The position numbers and the translations under genes are program-made. This document shows positions 39,547 through 51,380 of a stretch of 64,000 bases of DNA, piece by piece. The stretch spans positions 162,775,333-162,839,332 of the forward strand of contig CM060681.1 of assembly GCA_030686995.1 (NCBI GenBank), read 5' to 3'. Source of the stretch: Artemisia argyi. Its lineage: Eukaryota > Streptophyta > Magnoliopsida > Asterales > Asteraceae. Each line of letters begins with the position of its first letter. Position 1 is the first letter of the stretch. The notes under the pieces are model-generated. The model saw only the letters and a program-made list of their open reading frames with translations, had not been told where the DNA came from and did no database searches.

Positions 39547-39615
39547 ACCAACCCCAGCCCACACCAACCCAACACCTTCCTGCTCTCATGTACGTCTATA
39601 ATCTTTCCTATAAAG
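39547..39615 (+). promoter_or_regulatory. CCoAOMT promoter: two AC elements and TATA box
   Basis: ACCAACC occurs at 39547-39553 and 39563-39569, within a CA-rich tract, and matches the AC-II element bound by lignin-pathway MYB factors (MYB58/63/46 group). TATAAAG at 39609-39615 lies about 100 bases before the ATG. This arrangement is usual in phenylpropanoid genes. Confidence 0.6.
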
Positions 39616-39695
39616 TCTCATGCACCCTTCATTCCACTTCAGGTCCACTAATTCTAAATAGCACATCACAATTCATCCTTATTGTACACTCTTAA

Positions 39696-40569
<874 letters not shown>

Positions 40570-41419
40570 TTTAAATCTTGGATTTAACAAAACAGAGAGT
40601 TATAAGCTTAACCTCAGTAACATTTTTTTTTTTTTGATGTTTCATGTGTTGAAATCCGTAAAGAGATACAAGTCTTTTTTTATGTAATTTTGGTAACTTT
40701 TGTTGGTTTATTGTATATTATTGTTTTATTATTAACCTTTTGCTGCTATTCTTAAAGATATATATGTTTCAATGCCCATAGATAGATTAAGTCAAACATG
40801 TGATGGTGAATGTTATTTGCTGAAGTAGTAATAAGCGTTCGTAGTATATATACATTGATTATTACATTCAATATTGCCATAAATAGTTTTCTTAAATTTC
40901 AAGAATTCACGAATAAGGATAAACCCTTTATATGTAGTTTAGATATGACGTTCCGTCTCTATATATTTGTGTTTCATGTTCCTGAAATTCACACCATGTG
41001 CTTTTAGGAGTATTAGCTCTCAAGACTAAGGTAAATACTATTTCTTTTGCGTCAACTCATGATGTTCTTCTTTATTGTTATTCATTGTGTTGGTGATGTT
41101 ATAATAATGCCACTGTCATTTGCATTTGCGTTTTATGATATGTCTTTTTTGCATTTGCTAAGAAATTATTTCCTTTACTAAATTGCTACACTGAAGTATG
41201 AAAATGAAAATAAAAGAAAAAGAAAAAGTATAAACGACCGCTTAATTCGATTGATAAAAACTAATGCATTGGCCCCGAGCGAGCCTTTTCATGACTAATC
41301 CTCTGTTATGTGTTATGTGATCATATTGCAGACACAACAAGATGGCATTCAAGAAGATAGCAAGCCTTAACCCTTGAGATAGAACAAACCATGAAGTAGA
41401 AATAGTAAGTCACTCTCCA
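40570..41419. other. 3' flank of CCoAOMT, non-coding
   Basis: Contains the likely 3' UTR (T-rich, about 40570-40760). Nothing else is recognised; the small frame at 40810-41007 lacks coding features. Confidence 0.4.
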
Positions 41420-41553
41420 ACACTAGCACGACACAAGGAAAGCCTTTATGGAAACTTTTGGTGCACTTTTTTGCAACTTAGCAAAACCTTTTGCCGCATT
41501 ACCCTTAATAACTGCAGACCTACAGTTGAGGAGCAATATTTTGTTAAACGGGA
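41420..41553 (+). pseudogene. Gene remnant A, cut by the TRIM element
   Basis: CACTAGCACGACACAAGGAA through TTTGCAACTTAGCAAAACC resembles 54636-54755 (CACTAGCACAACACAAGGAA, TTTGCAACGTAAAGAAACC). In the second copy one frame reads HNTRKAIEESFSALVCNVKK. The host family is not recognised. Both copies lie downstream of a MADS gene. Confidence 0.5.
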
Positions 41554-43132
41554 TGTTGGTCCCATCCGGATCATATATTTATTCGAATCAAACATGGTCT
41601 ATGAACAAAACACATAACACACAAACTCACACTTTTGTATATATTGAATTCTGTTAACTTTTACAATACATCGACACTACTACTTATACAACATGAAGCG
41701 TTGCCTCCAAAAGACATGTCGCTTCAACAATAACCGTTGCAACCCTAACTAAACGTTGCATACTAAATAACCGTTTATACCCATTAAACTAAACGACCCA
41801 GCCCATATACAGGTTTCTGGATCACAAACTTCTAATCTAAATACATATACTTTCTAAGTATTTACACCAAGACCCCTAAACATGGATTAATTAATTATCA
41901 TTCAACATTCCTCCCTAATTTATTAATCCGTGTCTTCAACATCTTCATGTCTTCAACTCGATCATCTCTATGTTTGAACATGTTGTAGCAGGTCTTCTCG
42001 CCTTTGTCTTCAAATACAATGACTTCATACCATCTTCATTCTTTCCAGCGTCTTGCATATCAACAACAGCCTTCTTTTAAGTTTACTTTAACGTTGCTAT
42101 GGAATCCCAGATTCATAGCAATTGCCTTCCATTTATTCTCCTGCTTACTGTTGCCTTTTCCTGTTAATCGATTTTTCTAATCGATTTCCACTCTCTTCTC
42201 TTTGTCTAATCTGACAGCCTAACAAATAGGTTTCTCTCATTTTCTCTGTTCTTCAATTCTGACTTTCTAACTGTCTCTGTATTTGTTTCTCAAATGCTAC
42301 TTGTCTTTCTCTGAATTAACTAATCCTCTGATCAAGTTTCTGCCACTTCTCTATTCGACTTTTCTGAATCGAATTTGGGTTTCTTCTTCTCTTTTTGGCC
42401 GGTCTGCTCACGGTCCGTTCTACTCTCAATTGATCCCTCTGAATCAATTTGTCTATGTTGATCTTCTCTGATCGTTTTTCTCTTGATTGATTCCCTGAAT
42501 CAATCTCTTCACTGTCTTTCTCTTTTCTTGATTAACCGGTATGCGCACGGTTTCTTCTCTTCTCTTGATTGATTCCCTGAATCAATTGGTCTCTCTGGAT
42601 CTTTTACAACAACACTATCAACCACTTTCTTTGGATCTTTTACGTTAGTACTATCAACCTCTTCTTTCTCTTTCTCTGAAACGATTCCCTGAATCGTTGT
42701 TGAACTTGATTCCCTGAACCAAGTTATTCTTCTCTTCTCTCTGGGTTTGATTCGAACTTCTGATGCTCTTGATACCAATGTTGGTCCCATCCGGATCATA
42801 TATTTATTCGAATCAAACATGGTCTATGAACAAAACACATAACACACAAACTCACACTTTTGTATATATTGAATTCTGTTAACTTTTACAATACATCGAC
42901 ACTACTACTTATACAACATGAAGCGTTGCCTCCAAAAGACATGTCGCTTCAACAATAACCGTTGCAACCCTAACTAAACGTTGCATACTAAATAACCGTT
43001 TATACCCATTAAACTAAACGACCCAGCCCATATACAGGTTTCTGGATCACAAACTTCTAATCTAAATACATATACTTTCTAAGTATTTACACCAAGACCC
43101 CTAAACATGGATTAATTAATTATCATTCAACA
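41554..43132 (-). mobile_element. TRIM/SMART-like miniature LTR retrotransposon (1579 bp)
   Basis: Two 354-bp LTRs (41554-41907 and 42779-43132; TGTTGG..TTCAACA) look identical by eye. CGGGA flanks both sides (41549-41553, 43133-43137). On the minus strand the right LTR is followed by TTGGTATCAAGAGC (tRNA-Met primer site, 42778-42765) and the left LTR is preceded by the purine tract TTAGGGAGGAA. The 871-bp interior has no gag or pol. Identical LTRs point to very recent insertion, so an autonomous helper was probably active lately. Confidence 0.9.
42166..42725. repeat. Array of short hairpins in the TRIM interior
   Basis: At least six inverted repeats with short loops: 42166-42186 (AATCGAT/ATCGATT), 42353-42374 (ATTCGA/TCGAAT), 42428-42449 (AATTGAT/ATCAATT), 42485-42505 (GATTGATT/AATCAATC), 42568-42586 (ATTGATT/AATCAAT), 42680-42698 (AACGATT/AATCGTT), 42703-42725 (AACTTGATT/AACCAAGTT, one mismatch). 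The last four share the loop CCCTG while the stems differ, and both arms change together. Confidence 0.75.
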
Positions 43133-43137
43133 CGGGA

Positions 43138-43975
43138 GCCATTTTTTGCTTTATCTAATTGGAACCATTCTAGAACAATAACGCACATTATTTTTCCCTG
43201 CCCCTTCATCTCTCGATCTGATGGTCACAAGCTACGAATCAAAGAAGCAATTTGTTTATCATGTGTGTGTATGGTTTTTAGTGTGTTACGTTTAGATTTG
43301 TTGCCTTTTCTGTCTGCTTAGGTGTATGTATAAGGCTTTCTACTGTTATCCTCCTGGGCTCACTGCCTCACTGTATCCTGTTCGTTACTAAAGTATATCT
43401 TACAAACTAATGGAAGTTCAGATCAGTTGCAGGAAAATTAAAATTGCACATTACCTCATATTTTACTGTAACAGCTCTTCTACTGATGTATTTCTAACGT
43501 CAAAATTTTTTTTTTGAATAGATTAGAAAAGTAAATTTATTTTAAACCAAAAACTATCATATGTGTAATGAAAGTGGAATAATCATATGATATATGTATG
43601 CAGTATGCAAGTTGTTAACCAAAGGCTTCAGCTTTAATTTTCATATGGAATAATCATTTGAAGTTTTTTAAAATTGCAGCAAGTCGAATAAATCTTAGAA
43701 TGCACTTCCAAATTTGGACGTTTGATTATATAACTATTCATTAAATTATCGTAATTGGATCTTTTGAACCCCGCAGCAATGCGTGGGCTAATGCACCTCA
43801 TTATTATGACAAATCATAGACTAATCGGCCCAAAACCAAAAATGTTTGAAATTAAAAATACAAAAGAAAATCATGCAAATTAATCAATTTTCAAATAAAC
43901 AAAATTCCACATCTGTTAAATAATTAATACTCCTAAGCTAAAAATACTAATCATAGTAATTACTGAATATCAAAA
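43138..43975. other. 3' flank of MADS gene 1, non-coding
   Basis: No gene or element recognised. Confidence 0.35.
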
Positions 43976-44761
43976 CTAGTAAAAACAAGACAACATAAGC
44001 CGTTGCATCTCCATGTTTTGTGGCTGCTCCAATTGTTGCATCATCTTGGCTTTAGGTTCAAACTTCAGACCATCATAGCAGTCGTTAACATCTTCGCTCT
44101 TCATCAAACTCGTGCCTAATGCTTCCATCAACCTTTGATCAGTGCCAAAAAAAATCTGATCCATTGGCACTATCTGATAATATCCATTATCAACATTAGT
44201 ACTATTTGACGATCCAGAAGACTCCACATGATTATCAGACACGATGCTCGTGTTGTCGTTGTAGTTGTAATCAAAATGGGTCATCATGGTTATCGGGTTA
44301 GGGTTTAATAGTGGCATCCTGGTTTTAACTTCATCGATTTGCATTCCCAGACCGTAAGCGAAATCTCTCAAATATTGCTCTTCTGAAGAGTTATCCAAAA
44401 TCTCGAACGAAGTAGGTAACTTGGCTTCCAAGTTTCTTTTTTTCACCTTAGCAAGTTCATCTTCAGTTTTATTTTTACTATCCTTCAAACAATCACATAA
44501 ACCGTATGATTTAATCTTCCCAGGATCAGTAACGCGTTTTCTTTTGTAAGCCTTGATTATATCGTTGAGTTTAACAGGATCTTGTGGGAAGATTTCTGGA
44601 CTTTCTTGATGGTCGGAACATATGATCATGGACACATTGATATCACAAAGAGTACTTAGCTCTCTCGCGTTCTTGATCAGACCCTCTTTTCGCTTTAGGA
44701 ATGTGATTTTACGTTTCTTACTGTCGTTGATCGGTTCCATGGATATCTTCACTCGACCCAT
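43976..44761 (-). CDS. Type I MADS-box transcription factor (copy 1)
   Basis: Single-exon frame of 261 residues. Residues 1-60 form the MADS DNA-binding domain (MGRVKISMEPINDSKKRKIT, then KRKEGLIKNARELSTLCDIN), lacking the keratin-like K domain of type II proteins, so it is type I; the MGR(V/G)K(I/V)..E.I.(N/D) opening suits the M-gamma/M-beta side. The middle has a Lys/Glu-rich helix (about 95-120), and the C-terminus holds NPNPITMMTHFDYN, a motif type seen in M-gamma proteins. Such factors mostly act in the embryo sac and endosperm as heterodimers. In the 5' UTR there is a 101-nt intron (44872-44772, GTAAAT..TTATAG). A TATA box (CTATAAATTTA, about 44964-44954) lies upstream. No disabling lesion is seen. 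A paralogue lies at 55060-55908. Confidence 0.88.
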   Translation of the reverse strand: MGRVKISMEPINDSKKRKITFLKRKEGLIKNARELSTLCDINVSMIICSDHQESPEIFPQDPVKLNDIIKAYKRKRVTDPGKIKSYGLCDCLKDSKNKTEDELAKVKKRNLEAKLPTSFEILDNSSEEQYLRDFAYGLGMQIDEVKTRMPLLNPNPITMMTHFDYNYNDNTSIVSDNHVESSGSSNSTNVDNGYYQIVPMDQIFFGTDQRLMEALGTSLMKSEDVNDCYDGLKFEPKAKMMQQLEQPQNMEMQRLMLSCFY

Positions 44762-44965
44762 GTTTTCAAATCTATAAATTTTAAGAAAAAAAGGTGAAAA
44801 AAGTTGCCAGTCAAGTAAGAGACGTAAACCAAAAAATATATCTACAAAAAAGACAGAGATGAAAAAATTTACCAGTAATTAAGAAATTAAACTTTGATCA
44901 GAGCAAGAGAATAGAGATGAGATTAATGAATGAAAGATGATGAACTTTCAGATAAATTTATAGAA
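44762..44965 (-). promoter_or_regulatory. 5' UTR intron and TATA box of MADS gene 1
   Basis: Minus strand: TATAAATTTA, leader, ACTG|GTAAATTTTTTC (donor 44872), TTTATAG|ATTTG (acceptor 44772), then ATG at 44761. The same layout precedes the second MADS gene. Confidence 0.6.
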
Positions 44966-45937
44966 GAACATGGTCGTTAATGGGAGGGGGTATATTTGTT
45001 TGAAAACTTAAATAAGGAAATCAGTTAGGCTTAATTAATGCATGGGGAATAAAGCATCCAAGATCCAAACGGTAATTTTAATGTAAGTTGTTAAAAACAA
45101 GTAAAATTGTACTGTACTTTTTTTTTTTTTTTTTTTTTGAAAGATTTTATTTTGTCTTCAAATACTTTATATATCTACCTTTCAAAAAAAATACTTTATA
45201 TATCTTTTGATACTACTGATCATAATTTAAATCCAATCGTTAAATATTTTTAATATCATTCCTAACTATTTTAATGGAAAACAAAAAGCTGTAGTGACGC
45301 GCCGAACGCAACTCCTCGTTATACTCATTTAAAATGCGTGTCATGGATGTATAACCCATTGTCCGCCGGGTACTATTTTTCACCCACGACCCGTTCACGG
45401 GTGAAAATTGACGGAGTTACCCACCGATTCACGTGCGGGTACTCGCGGTATACAGGTTTTTTCTCGCCCATTGCCATCCCTAGTTGAATGAGGGGAACGA
45501 GCGCCAAAAATCGTATATAACATCATATGTATAAATCAAAACTATAATAGCGTTTTTGTATATAACTAAAATTCGAATTTGACCTGGAAAGAAGGGACCA
45601 ACAGTTAGTTAAATTAGTGAGTTTAAAAATAAGGTTGGAAAAGGCCCCAAACATGAGTTTATATGACCAAAATTTTAAGTTGGGCTTGAAGAAAAGCTCA
45701 TGAACTAATACCATATACATATGGACTATCAATGATGGCGCCCCTCTAAAATCTTTAGCCCGGGGCGCAGGCCCACCTGCCCGAGCCCTGCTGACCGCGT
45801 CTGACCAGGTAAGACGTAATAGGCCAGTCAGACATTTTTGATGAAAACAAAGGCAATCTTAATTCAGATTAGTTACCATGGGATTAAGTGGCATACATAG
45901 AACATAAGCTTATTGTTGATGATGTTGATTTTTGTGG
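44966..45937. other. Intergenic, with a lone hAT-like end
   Basis: A T-run lies at about 45118-45139. At 45468-45483 CCCATTGCCATCCCTAG equals, in reverse complement, CTAGGGATGGCAATGGG, a frequent terminus of plant hAT elements. I found no partner terminus. GC-rich sequence at about 45365-45450 holds CACGGGT/ACCCGTG inverted pieces. Confidence 0.35.
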
Positions 45938-46263
45938 TGATACAAGCCAAAATCAAATTTAGCAAGAAGTCACGTGACTGGCACGTGTGGGTCAATTTAG
46001 TCAAAAGTTAGTTATGACTTTTGGCGGGAAAGTCTGTTTTAGTTCTTTTCAGCTTTCACTTGTATAAGTAGCAGATTAACACTTCATTTGTAGCCATTCA
46101 CTGATATTGATTGTAACCCTTTCCTCTCTCAATTCTGTTACTCAACGTGAATCATGAATTTCAAATACGAGATCGTTTCTTCTTCTTTGTGATTTCCTGT
46201 TTATTATTCATAACGGCTACAATTCTTTCTTGAATTCTGGTTGTTAAACTTTTACTCGTATCA
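45938..46263 (+). repeat. 5' LTR of the chromovirus
   Basis: Contains GTCACGTGAC and GGCACGTGTG (G-box-like CACGTG, about 45970-45990) and TATAAGTAG (about 46063) as a likely promoter. Confidence 0.95.
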
Positions 46264-46280
46264 ATTGGTATCAAGAGCCC
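46264..46280 (+). promoter_or_regulatory. Primer binding site of the chromovirus
   Basis: ATTGGTATCAAGAGCCC, complement of initiator tRNA-Met 3' end with one extra A relative to TGGTATCAGAGCC. Confidence 0.8.
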
Positions 46281-46515
46281 TTTCTTGGCACCATTTTCAT
46301 TCAAGAAGTGTTAAATTGACATTTCTTGATATTCCGGTCATCTTCTCCGGAGAAATTCCGGCAAGAAATCAAGATTCCGGTTTAGAAATAAGCCACCACT
46401 GATTTCACTGTTCTGTTGGCATCTGGTTAGTGTCAATCAACTGTACGGCCACAAGATAAGCCGAAATTCTCGTTAAATTTTCTTATCTTGAACAAGCTGG
46501 CAAGCAGCAGTTGGA

Positions 46516-47619
46516 TTGAGTAACCCAGAACAGTTCCAGTATTCATTATCCCATTTGGTCAGTGAGAAATCATTGTTGATGAGTGGTAATAATACTGTGA
46601 CAATGGTGGACACAAGAAACACAACAAGAAGTCAAGATCCTACAATGGAGTCACTTCTGCATACTATGGAAGAGATGGGAAGAAGAATGGAGCAAATGCA
46701 GGCTGAAATGTCGAGAATGAGGTCTGGAGAAGGAACAAGTAATGGTCCTCATGTTCATAATGCAAGAAATGGTGGTGCAGTGGCAAACCAATATGGCAGG
46801 ATGTCCAAAATTAAGTTTCCAAGATTCAATGGAGATGATGTCAAGAGTTGGTTGTTCAGATGTAGGCATTTCTTCAGAATTGATGATGTTCCAGAAAACA
46901 TGAAGGTGGAATTGGCAGCCATGCATTTGTCTGATAGGGCTTTGGTGTGGCATCAGCAGTTCTTGAAAAACTATGGAGATGGTTGTGATTGGGATGTGTA
47001 TGCTGAGCAGGCTTTGAAGAGATTTGGTAATGTGTTTGAAGATCCTATGGTGGAACTTAAAAACTTGAAGCAGACTAGTACAGTACATGTCAATCAAGAA
47101 AAGTTTGAAGATCTGTTGAATAGGATGAATTTGACTGAGTCTCTTGCCATGAGTCTGTTCATTGGGGGTCTAAAAGATGAAATTAGTATGCCTGTTAGAA
47201 TGTTCAAACCATTGGGTTTGGTTGATCTGTTCTCCATGGCTAGAATGCAAGAAGCTACTCTTTTGGCTACAAAATCAAGGTATAATTCTTATCCTTCTAA
47301 TGTCAAAAGTGGTTATGCTAATAGGGATGATGGAATTTTACCTAGGCCAGTTAATAGACCCATGAATTTGCTTGCACCCACAAGAACCCCATTTGGTGGT
47401 GAAAATAGAACTGGTTTAAATAGATTGACTCAAAAAGAATTAGAAGATAAAAGGGTCAAGAATCTTTGTTTTTACTGTGATCAAAAATATGTGCCTGGAC
47501 ACAAGTGTAGTGGTCAGTTGCATTCACTAGAGGTGATAGTGGATGAAGATTATGAAGATGTAGACCCAAATTTGATTAGTGATGATATGGGTCAAATGGA
47601 GGATTGGTTTGGCTGCTGA
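46516..47619 (+). CDS. Chromovirus Gag
   Basis: 367 residues. The N-terminus has a coiled coil (MESLLHTMEEMGRRMEQMQA, about residues 36-60); the capsid domain (Retrotrans_gag) begins about residue 97 with KIKFPRFNGDDVKSWLFRCR and continues through WHQQFLKNYGDGCDW to about 255. A half knuckle KNLCFYCDQKYVPGHKC lies near residue 315, as in Reina/Tekay Gag. It ends in another frame relative to pol, overlapping it by 41 bases; most plant chromoviruses have a single gag-pol frame, so a one-base indel near 47580-47620 is more likely than programmed frameshifting. In-frame ATGs lie at residues 1, 22 and 28, so the exact start is uncertain. Confidence 0.85.
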   Translation: MSNPEQFQYSLSHLVSEKSLLMSGNNTVTMVDTRNTTRSQDPTMESLLHTMEEMGRRMEQMQAEMSRMRSGEGTSNGPHVHNARNGGAVANQYGRMSKIKFPRFNGDDVKSWLFRCRHFFRIDDVPENMKVELAAMHLSDRALVWHQQFLKNYGDGCDWDVYAEQALKRFGNVFEDPMVELKNLKQTSTVHVNQEKFEDLLNRMNLTESLAMSLFIGGLKDEISMPVRMFKPLGLVDLFSMARMQEATLLATKSRYNSYPSNVKSGYANRDDGILPRPVNRPMNLLAPTRTPFGGENRTGLNRLTQKELEDKRVKNLCFYCDQKYVPGHKCSGQLHSLEVIVDEDYEDVDPNLISDDMGQMEDWFGC

Positions 47620-50600
47620 GTTTGACCACAGTACTGAAATGGTCCCACAAATTTCACTCAATGCACTCACTAGTGTGTACAATTACCAAACAATGAGAGT
47701 TAAAGCTCTAGTAAGAAGACAAGGAGTGCATGTGCTTGTAGATTGTGGAAGCACACACAACTTTATTGACCTGCAAACTGTCAAAAAGTTGGGTTGTAAG
47801 ACTAAGACTATGTGTCCTTTGCAAGTATCAGTGGCAAATGGTCAAGAAATGACTAGTACATTGATATGTTGTGGGTTAGCTTTGACCATGGGTGAAGATA
47901 CTTATATGATTGATGCAATGGTATTACCTTTAGGAGGCTGTGAAGTTGTGCTTAGCATACAATGGCTGTCCACTTTGGGTGAAATAATGTGTAATTTTGA
48001 GAAATTGACTATGAGGTTCACTGTGGAAAACAAGAAAGTGTTGTTAAGAGGGTCACAACAGGCTAAACTACAATGGATGCAGCCTAGGGGTCAAAACAAT
48101 GCTATGTTGAATTCCATGTCCTTGTGTATTTGTCCTGCTGACTTGTGTAGTATGCAAGGAGAATTGATTGAATCACAAAAGATTGATGCAGTGTTGAATG
48201 ATTTTAAGGAGGTGTTTGAGGTACCTACATCATTGCCACCAAAAAGATCACATGACCATCAAATACCTCTTCTGCCAAACACTCCTCCAGTTAATATTAG
48301 ACCCTATAGACATACACCAAGCCAAAAGGATGCTATTGAACAAATGGTGAAAGAATTATTGGAAGCTGGAGTGATTAGATCCAGTCAAGGTTCTTTTTCC
48401 TCACCCATTGTTATGGTCAAAAAGAAGGATTGAAGTTGGAGAATGTGTGTGGACTATAGACAGTTGAATAAGTCCACAGTCAAAGATAAGTTTCCAATAC
48501 CCATGATTGAAGAATTGATTGATGAATTGCATGGATCAGTGGTATTTTCAAAGCTTGATTTAAGGTCTGGGTATCATCAGATTAGGATGAGAGATGAAGA
48601 CATTCACAAAACTGCATTTAGAACACATGATGGTCACTATGAGTTCTTAGTAATGCCATTTGGTCTCACTAATGCTCCTTCAACCTTTCAATCATTGATG
48701 AATGAGATCTTTAAACCCTATTTGAGGAAGTTTACATTGGTTTTCTTTGATGACATATTGATTTACAGTAAGACCATTGAAGAACATTTAGAACACCTCA
48801 GGCTCATTTTGCAAACTATGCAGGCTTACACCTTGTTTGCAAAAAGGAGTAAGCGTACTTTTGGGGTGTCACAAGTAGAATATTTGGGTCATGTCATCAC
48901 TGATAAAGGGGTTGCTACAGATCCTTCAAAGATAGAAGCTATGAAAGAATGGCCTACACCCAAGAATGTGAAACGATTAAGAGGTTTTTTGGGTCTCACA
49001 GGTTACTATAGAAGGTTCATTAAGGGGTATGGAATTATAAGTAAGCCTTTAACTGCATTATTGAAGAAGAATTCATTTGAATGGTCTCAATCAGCTCAGG
49101 AAGCCTTTGAGGAGTTGAAGTTGGCCATGGTTCAAGCACCAATATTCGGTTTGCCGAATTTTGATAAAGAGTTCACTGTGGAAACCGATGCTTGTGGAAC
49201 TGGAATTGGTGCAGTGTTGTTGCAAGATGGCCATCCACTGGCATAGCTGAGTAAGGCTCTATCTCCTAGACACCAAGCTTTATCTACTTATGAAAAAGAT
49301 TTTTTAGTTGTCATTATGGCATTAGAAAAGTGGAAAGGGTATCTAATGGACAAACACTTCAAAATCAAAACTGACCATTTCAGCTTAAAGTACTTGTTAG
49401 ACCAGAGACTCACCACACCATTCCAAGCTAAATGGTTGCCTAAACTGCTTGGTTATAATTATGAGATTGTGTACAAGAAAGGAAGTGAAAATATTGTAGC
49501 TGATGCTTTGTCCAGAAAAGAGATGCAAGGTCAATTGTTTTCTCTAATAGCTACTAATGTGACCACTGGGTTGCTTAAACAAATTGAAGATAGTTGGGTG
49601 AGTGATGAGAAGTTGGCTAAAGTAATCAAACAGTTTGAAGATCCACTCTTTCAATCAACAAAGTATACATGGTCCAATGGTTAGTTGAGAAGAAAAGGCA
49701 AATTGGTAGTGGGAAACAATGAAGTACTCAGGAAGCAAATTTTTTCACAAATACACAATGAACCAGTTGGTGGACATTTTGGAGTGCAAGTAACTGTGCA
49801 GAAGATGAGTTCTATTTGTTATTGGAAGGGAATGAGGAAGATGGTCAAGCAATGGGTCAGGGAATGTGATGTGTGCCAAAGACAGAAACCTGATCTTAGT
49901 GCTTATCCAGGGCTTTTACAACCATTACCTATTCCAATCAAGGTGTGGAGTGACATATCCATGGACTTTGTGGAAGGACTGCCAAAATCTCATGGAAAGA
50001 CTACTATACTTGTGGTGGTGGACAGGCTAAGTAAGTATGCTCACTTTATCTCATTACAATATCCTTTTACAGCTTCACAAATAGCACAAGTGTTCTTAGA
50101 CAATGTTTACAAGTTACATGGTTTGCCCAATACCATTGTAAGTGACAGAGACAAGGTATTCTTAAGTGCTTTCTGGCAATCCTTGTTTAGAGCATTGAAA
50201 GTCAAACTACAAATGTCCACAGCTTATCACCCACAATCAGATGGCCAAACTGAAGTGGTGAATATGTGTTTAGAGTGCTATTTGAGGTGTATGTCTGGGG
50301 AAAAACCAAAGGAATGGACTCAATGGTTATCTATGGCAGAATTCTGGTACAATACAAATTTCCATACATCCATACAAACTACACCATTTGAGGTCCTTTA
50401 TGGTCAAACACCACCCATTCACATGCCTTATCTACCTGGTGAAAGTTCTGTAGAAGCATTGGATAGGACAATGCAAGCCAGAGAACAAGTGGTTAACATG
50501 CTAAAGTTTCACTTGAAAAGGGCACAAGACAAAATGAAAAGCTTGGCAGATCATCACAGAACTGACAGAAACTTTGAAGAGGGAGTTTGGGTCTACTTGA

Positions 50601-51016
50601 AATTGCAACCTTACAGGCAAGTAACAGCTAGACAAAGCCCTTACAACAAGCTCTCAGCCAAATACTATGGTCCTTTTCAAGTTGTGGAGAAAATTGGCAA
50701 TGTAGCTTACAGGTTACAACTCCCTAGTGGCAGCCAAATACACCCAGTCTTCCATGTATCTCAGCTGAAATTGTGTAAAGGATCAGTGGATAAGCCTGGA
50801 ACTCTCCCTAGGTGTGATAATGAAGGCTTGTTATCAGCATTTCCAGTGAAAATCATTGACAGAAGATTGAAAAATGTGAATAATAGGCCTGCTGTTTATG
50901 TGTTAGTGCAATGGTCAAATGGCAGTGAAGAGGAAGCAACATGGGAGTTATACACTAATTTGCTCAAAAAGTATCCTGACTTTGATTCAGAAGAAGCCAA
51001 TTCAAGTACTATTTGA
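47579..51016 (+). pseudogene. Chromovirus Pol with three nonsense codons
   Basis: One frame throughout, stopped by TGA at 48431-48433 (in the conserved segment just before the first RT block), TAG at 49244-49246 (before LSKALSPRH in RNase H) and TAG at 49682-49684 (before the integrase). Domains in order: aspartic protease with VDCGSTHNFID (about 47740), RT with [22 protein letters not shown] and FFDDILIYS (about 48740, FFDD replacing YVDD), RNase H with [16 protein letters not shown], integrase zinc finger (HNEPVGGHFG, CDVCQRQ), integrase core with VSDRDKVF and HPQSDGQTE, and a chromodomain-like C-terminus VYVLVQWSNGSEEEATWE. No frameshift inside pol, so damage is by point mutation only, in line with a young copy. 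Confidence 0.93.
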
Positions 51017-51035
51017 CTGTGGAAAGTCAAATGCT

Positions 51036-51049
51036 AAGGGGAAGGAATT
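51036..51049 (+). promoter_or_regulatory. Polypurine tract of the chromovirus
   Basis: AAGGGGAAGGAATT directly before the 3' LTR, the plus-strand primer in reverse transcription. Confidence 0.8.
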
Positions 51050-51375
51050 TGATACAAGCCAAAATCAAATTTAGCAAGAAGTCACGTGACTGGCACGTGT
51101 GGGTCAATTTAGTCAAAAGTTAGTTATGACTTTTGGCGGGAAAGTCTGTTTTAGTTCTTTTCAGCTTTCACTTGTATAAGTAGCAGATTAACACTTCATT
51201 TGTAGTCATTCACTGATATTGATTGTAACCCTTTCCTCTCTCAATTCTGTTACTCAAAGTGAATTATGAATTTCAAATACGAGATCATTTCTTCTTCTTT
51301 GTGATTTCCTGTTTGTTATTCATAACGGCTACAATTCTTTCTTGAATTCTGGTTGTTAAACTTTTACTCGTATCA
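51050..51375 (+). repeat. 3' LTR of the chromovirus
   Basis: Differs from the 5' LTR at five positions, all in its second half (for example TAGTCATTC for TAGCCATTC; CAAAGTGAATTATG for CAACGTGAATCATG). Confidence 0.95.
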
Positions 51376-51380
51376 TGTGG

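Larger units (their letters stand above)
45938..51375 (+). mobile_element. Chromovirus (Reina-like Ty3/gypsy), complete, 5438 bp
   Basis: Two 326-bp LTRs (45938-46263 and 51050-51375; TGATAC..GTATCA) with TGTGG on both sides (45933-45937, 51376-51380). By direct comparison I count five substitutions between LTRs (1.5%). Primer site ATTGGTATCAAGAGCC follows the 5' LTR; purine tract AAGGGGAAGGAATT precedes the 3' LTR. Order: gag, protease, RT, RNase H, integrase, chromodomain-like end. Short LTRs, 5.4-kb length and the C-terminal chromodomain suit the Reina clade. Three nonsense codons in pol disable this copy. Confidence 0.95.

Noticed and set aside
42509..42820. 103-residue minus-strand frame in the TRIM element
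   Set aside because: It starts in the LTR and crosses the primer site and hairpin array; no similarity to Gag. The region is better explained by structure.
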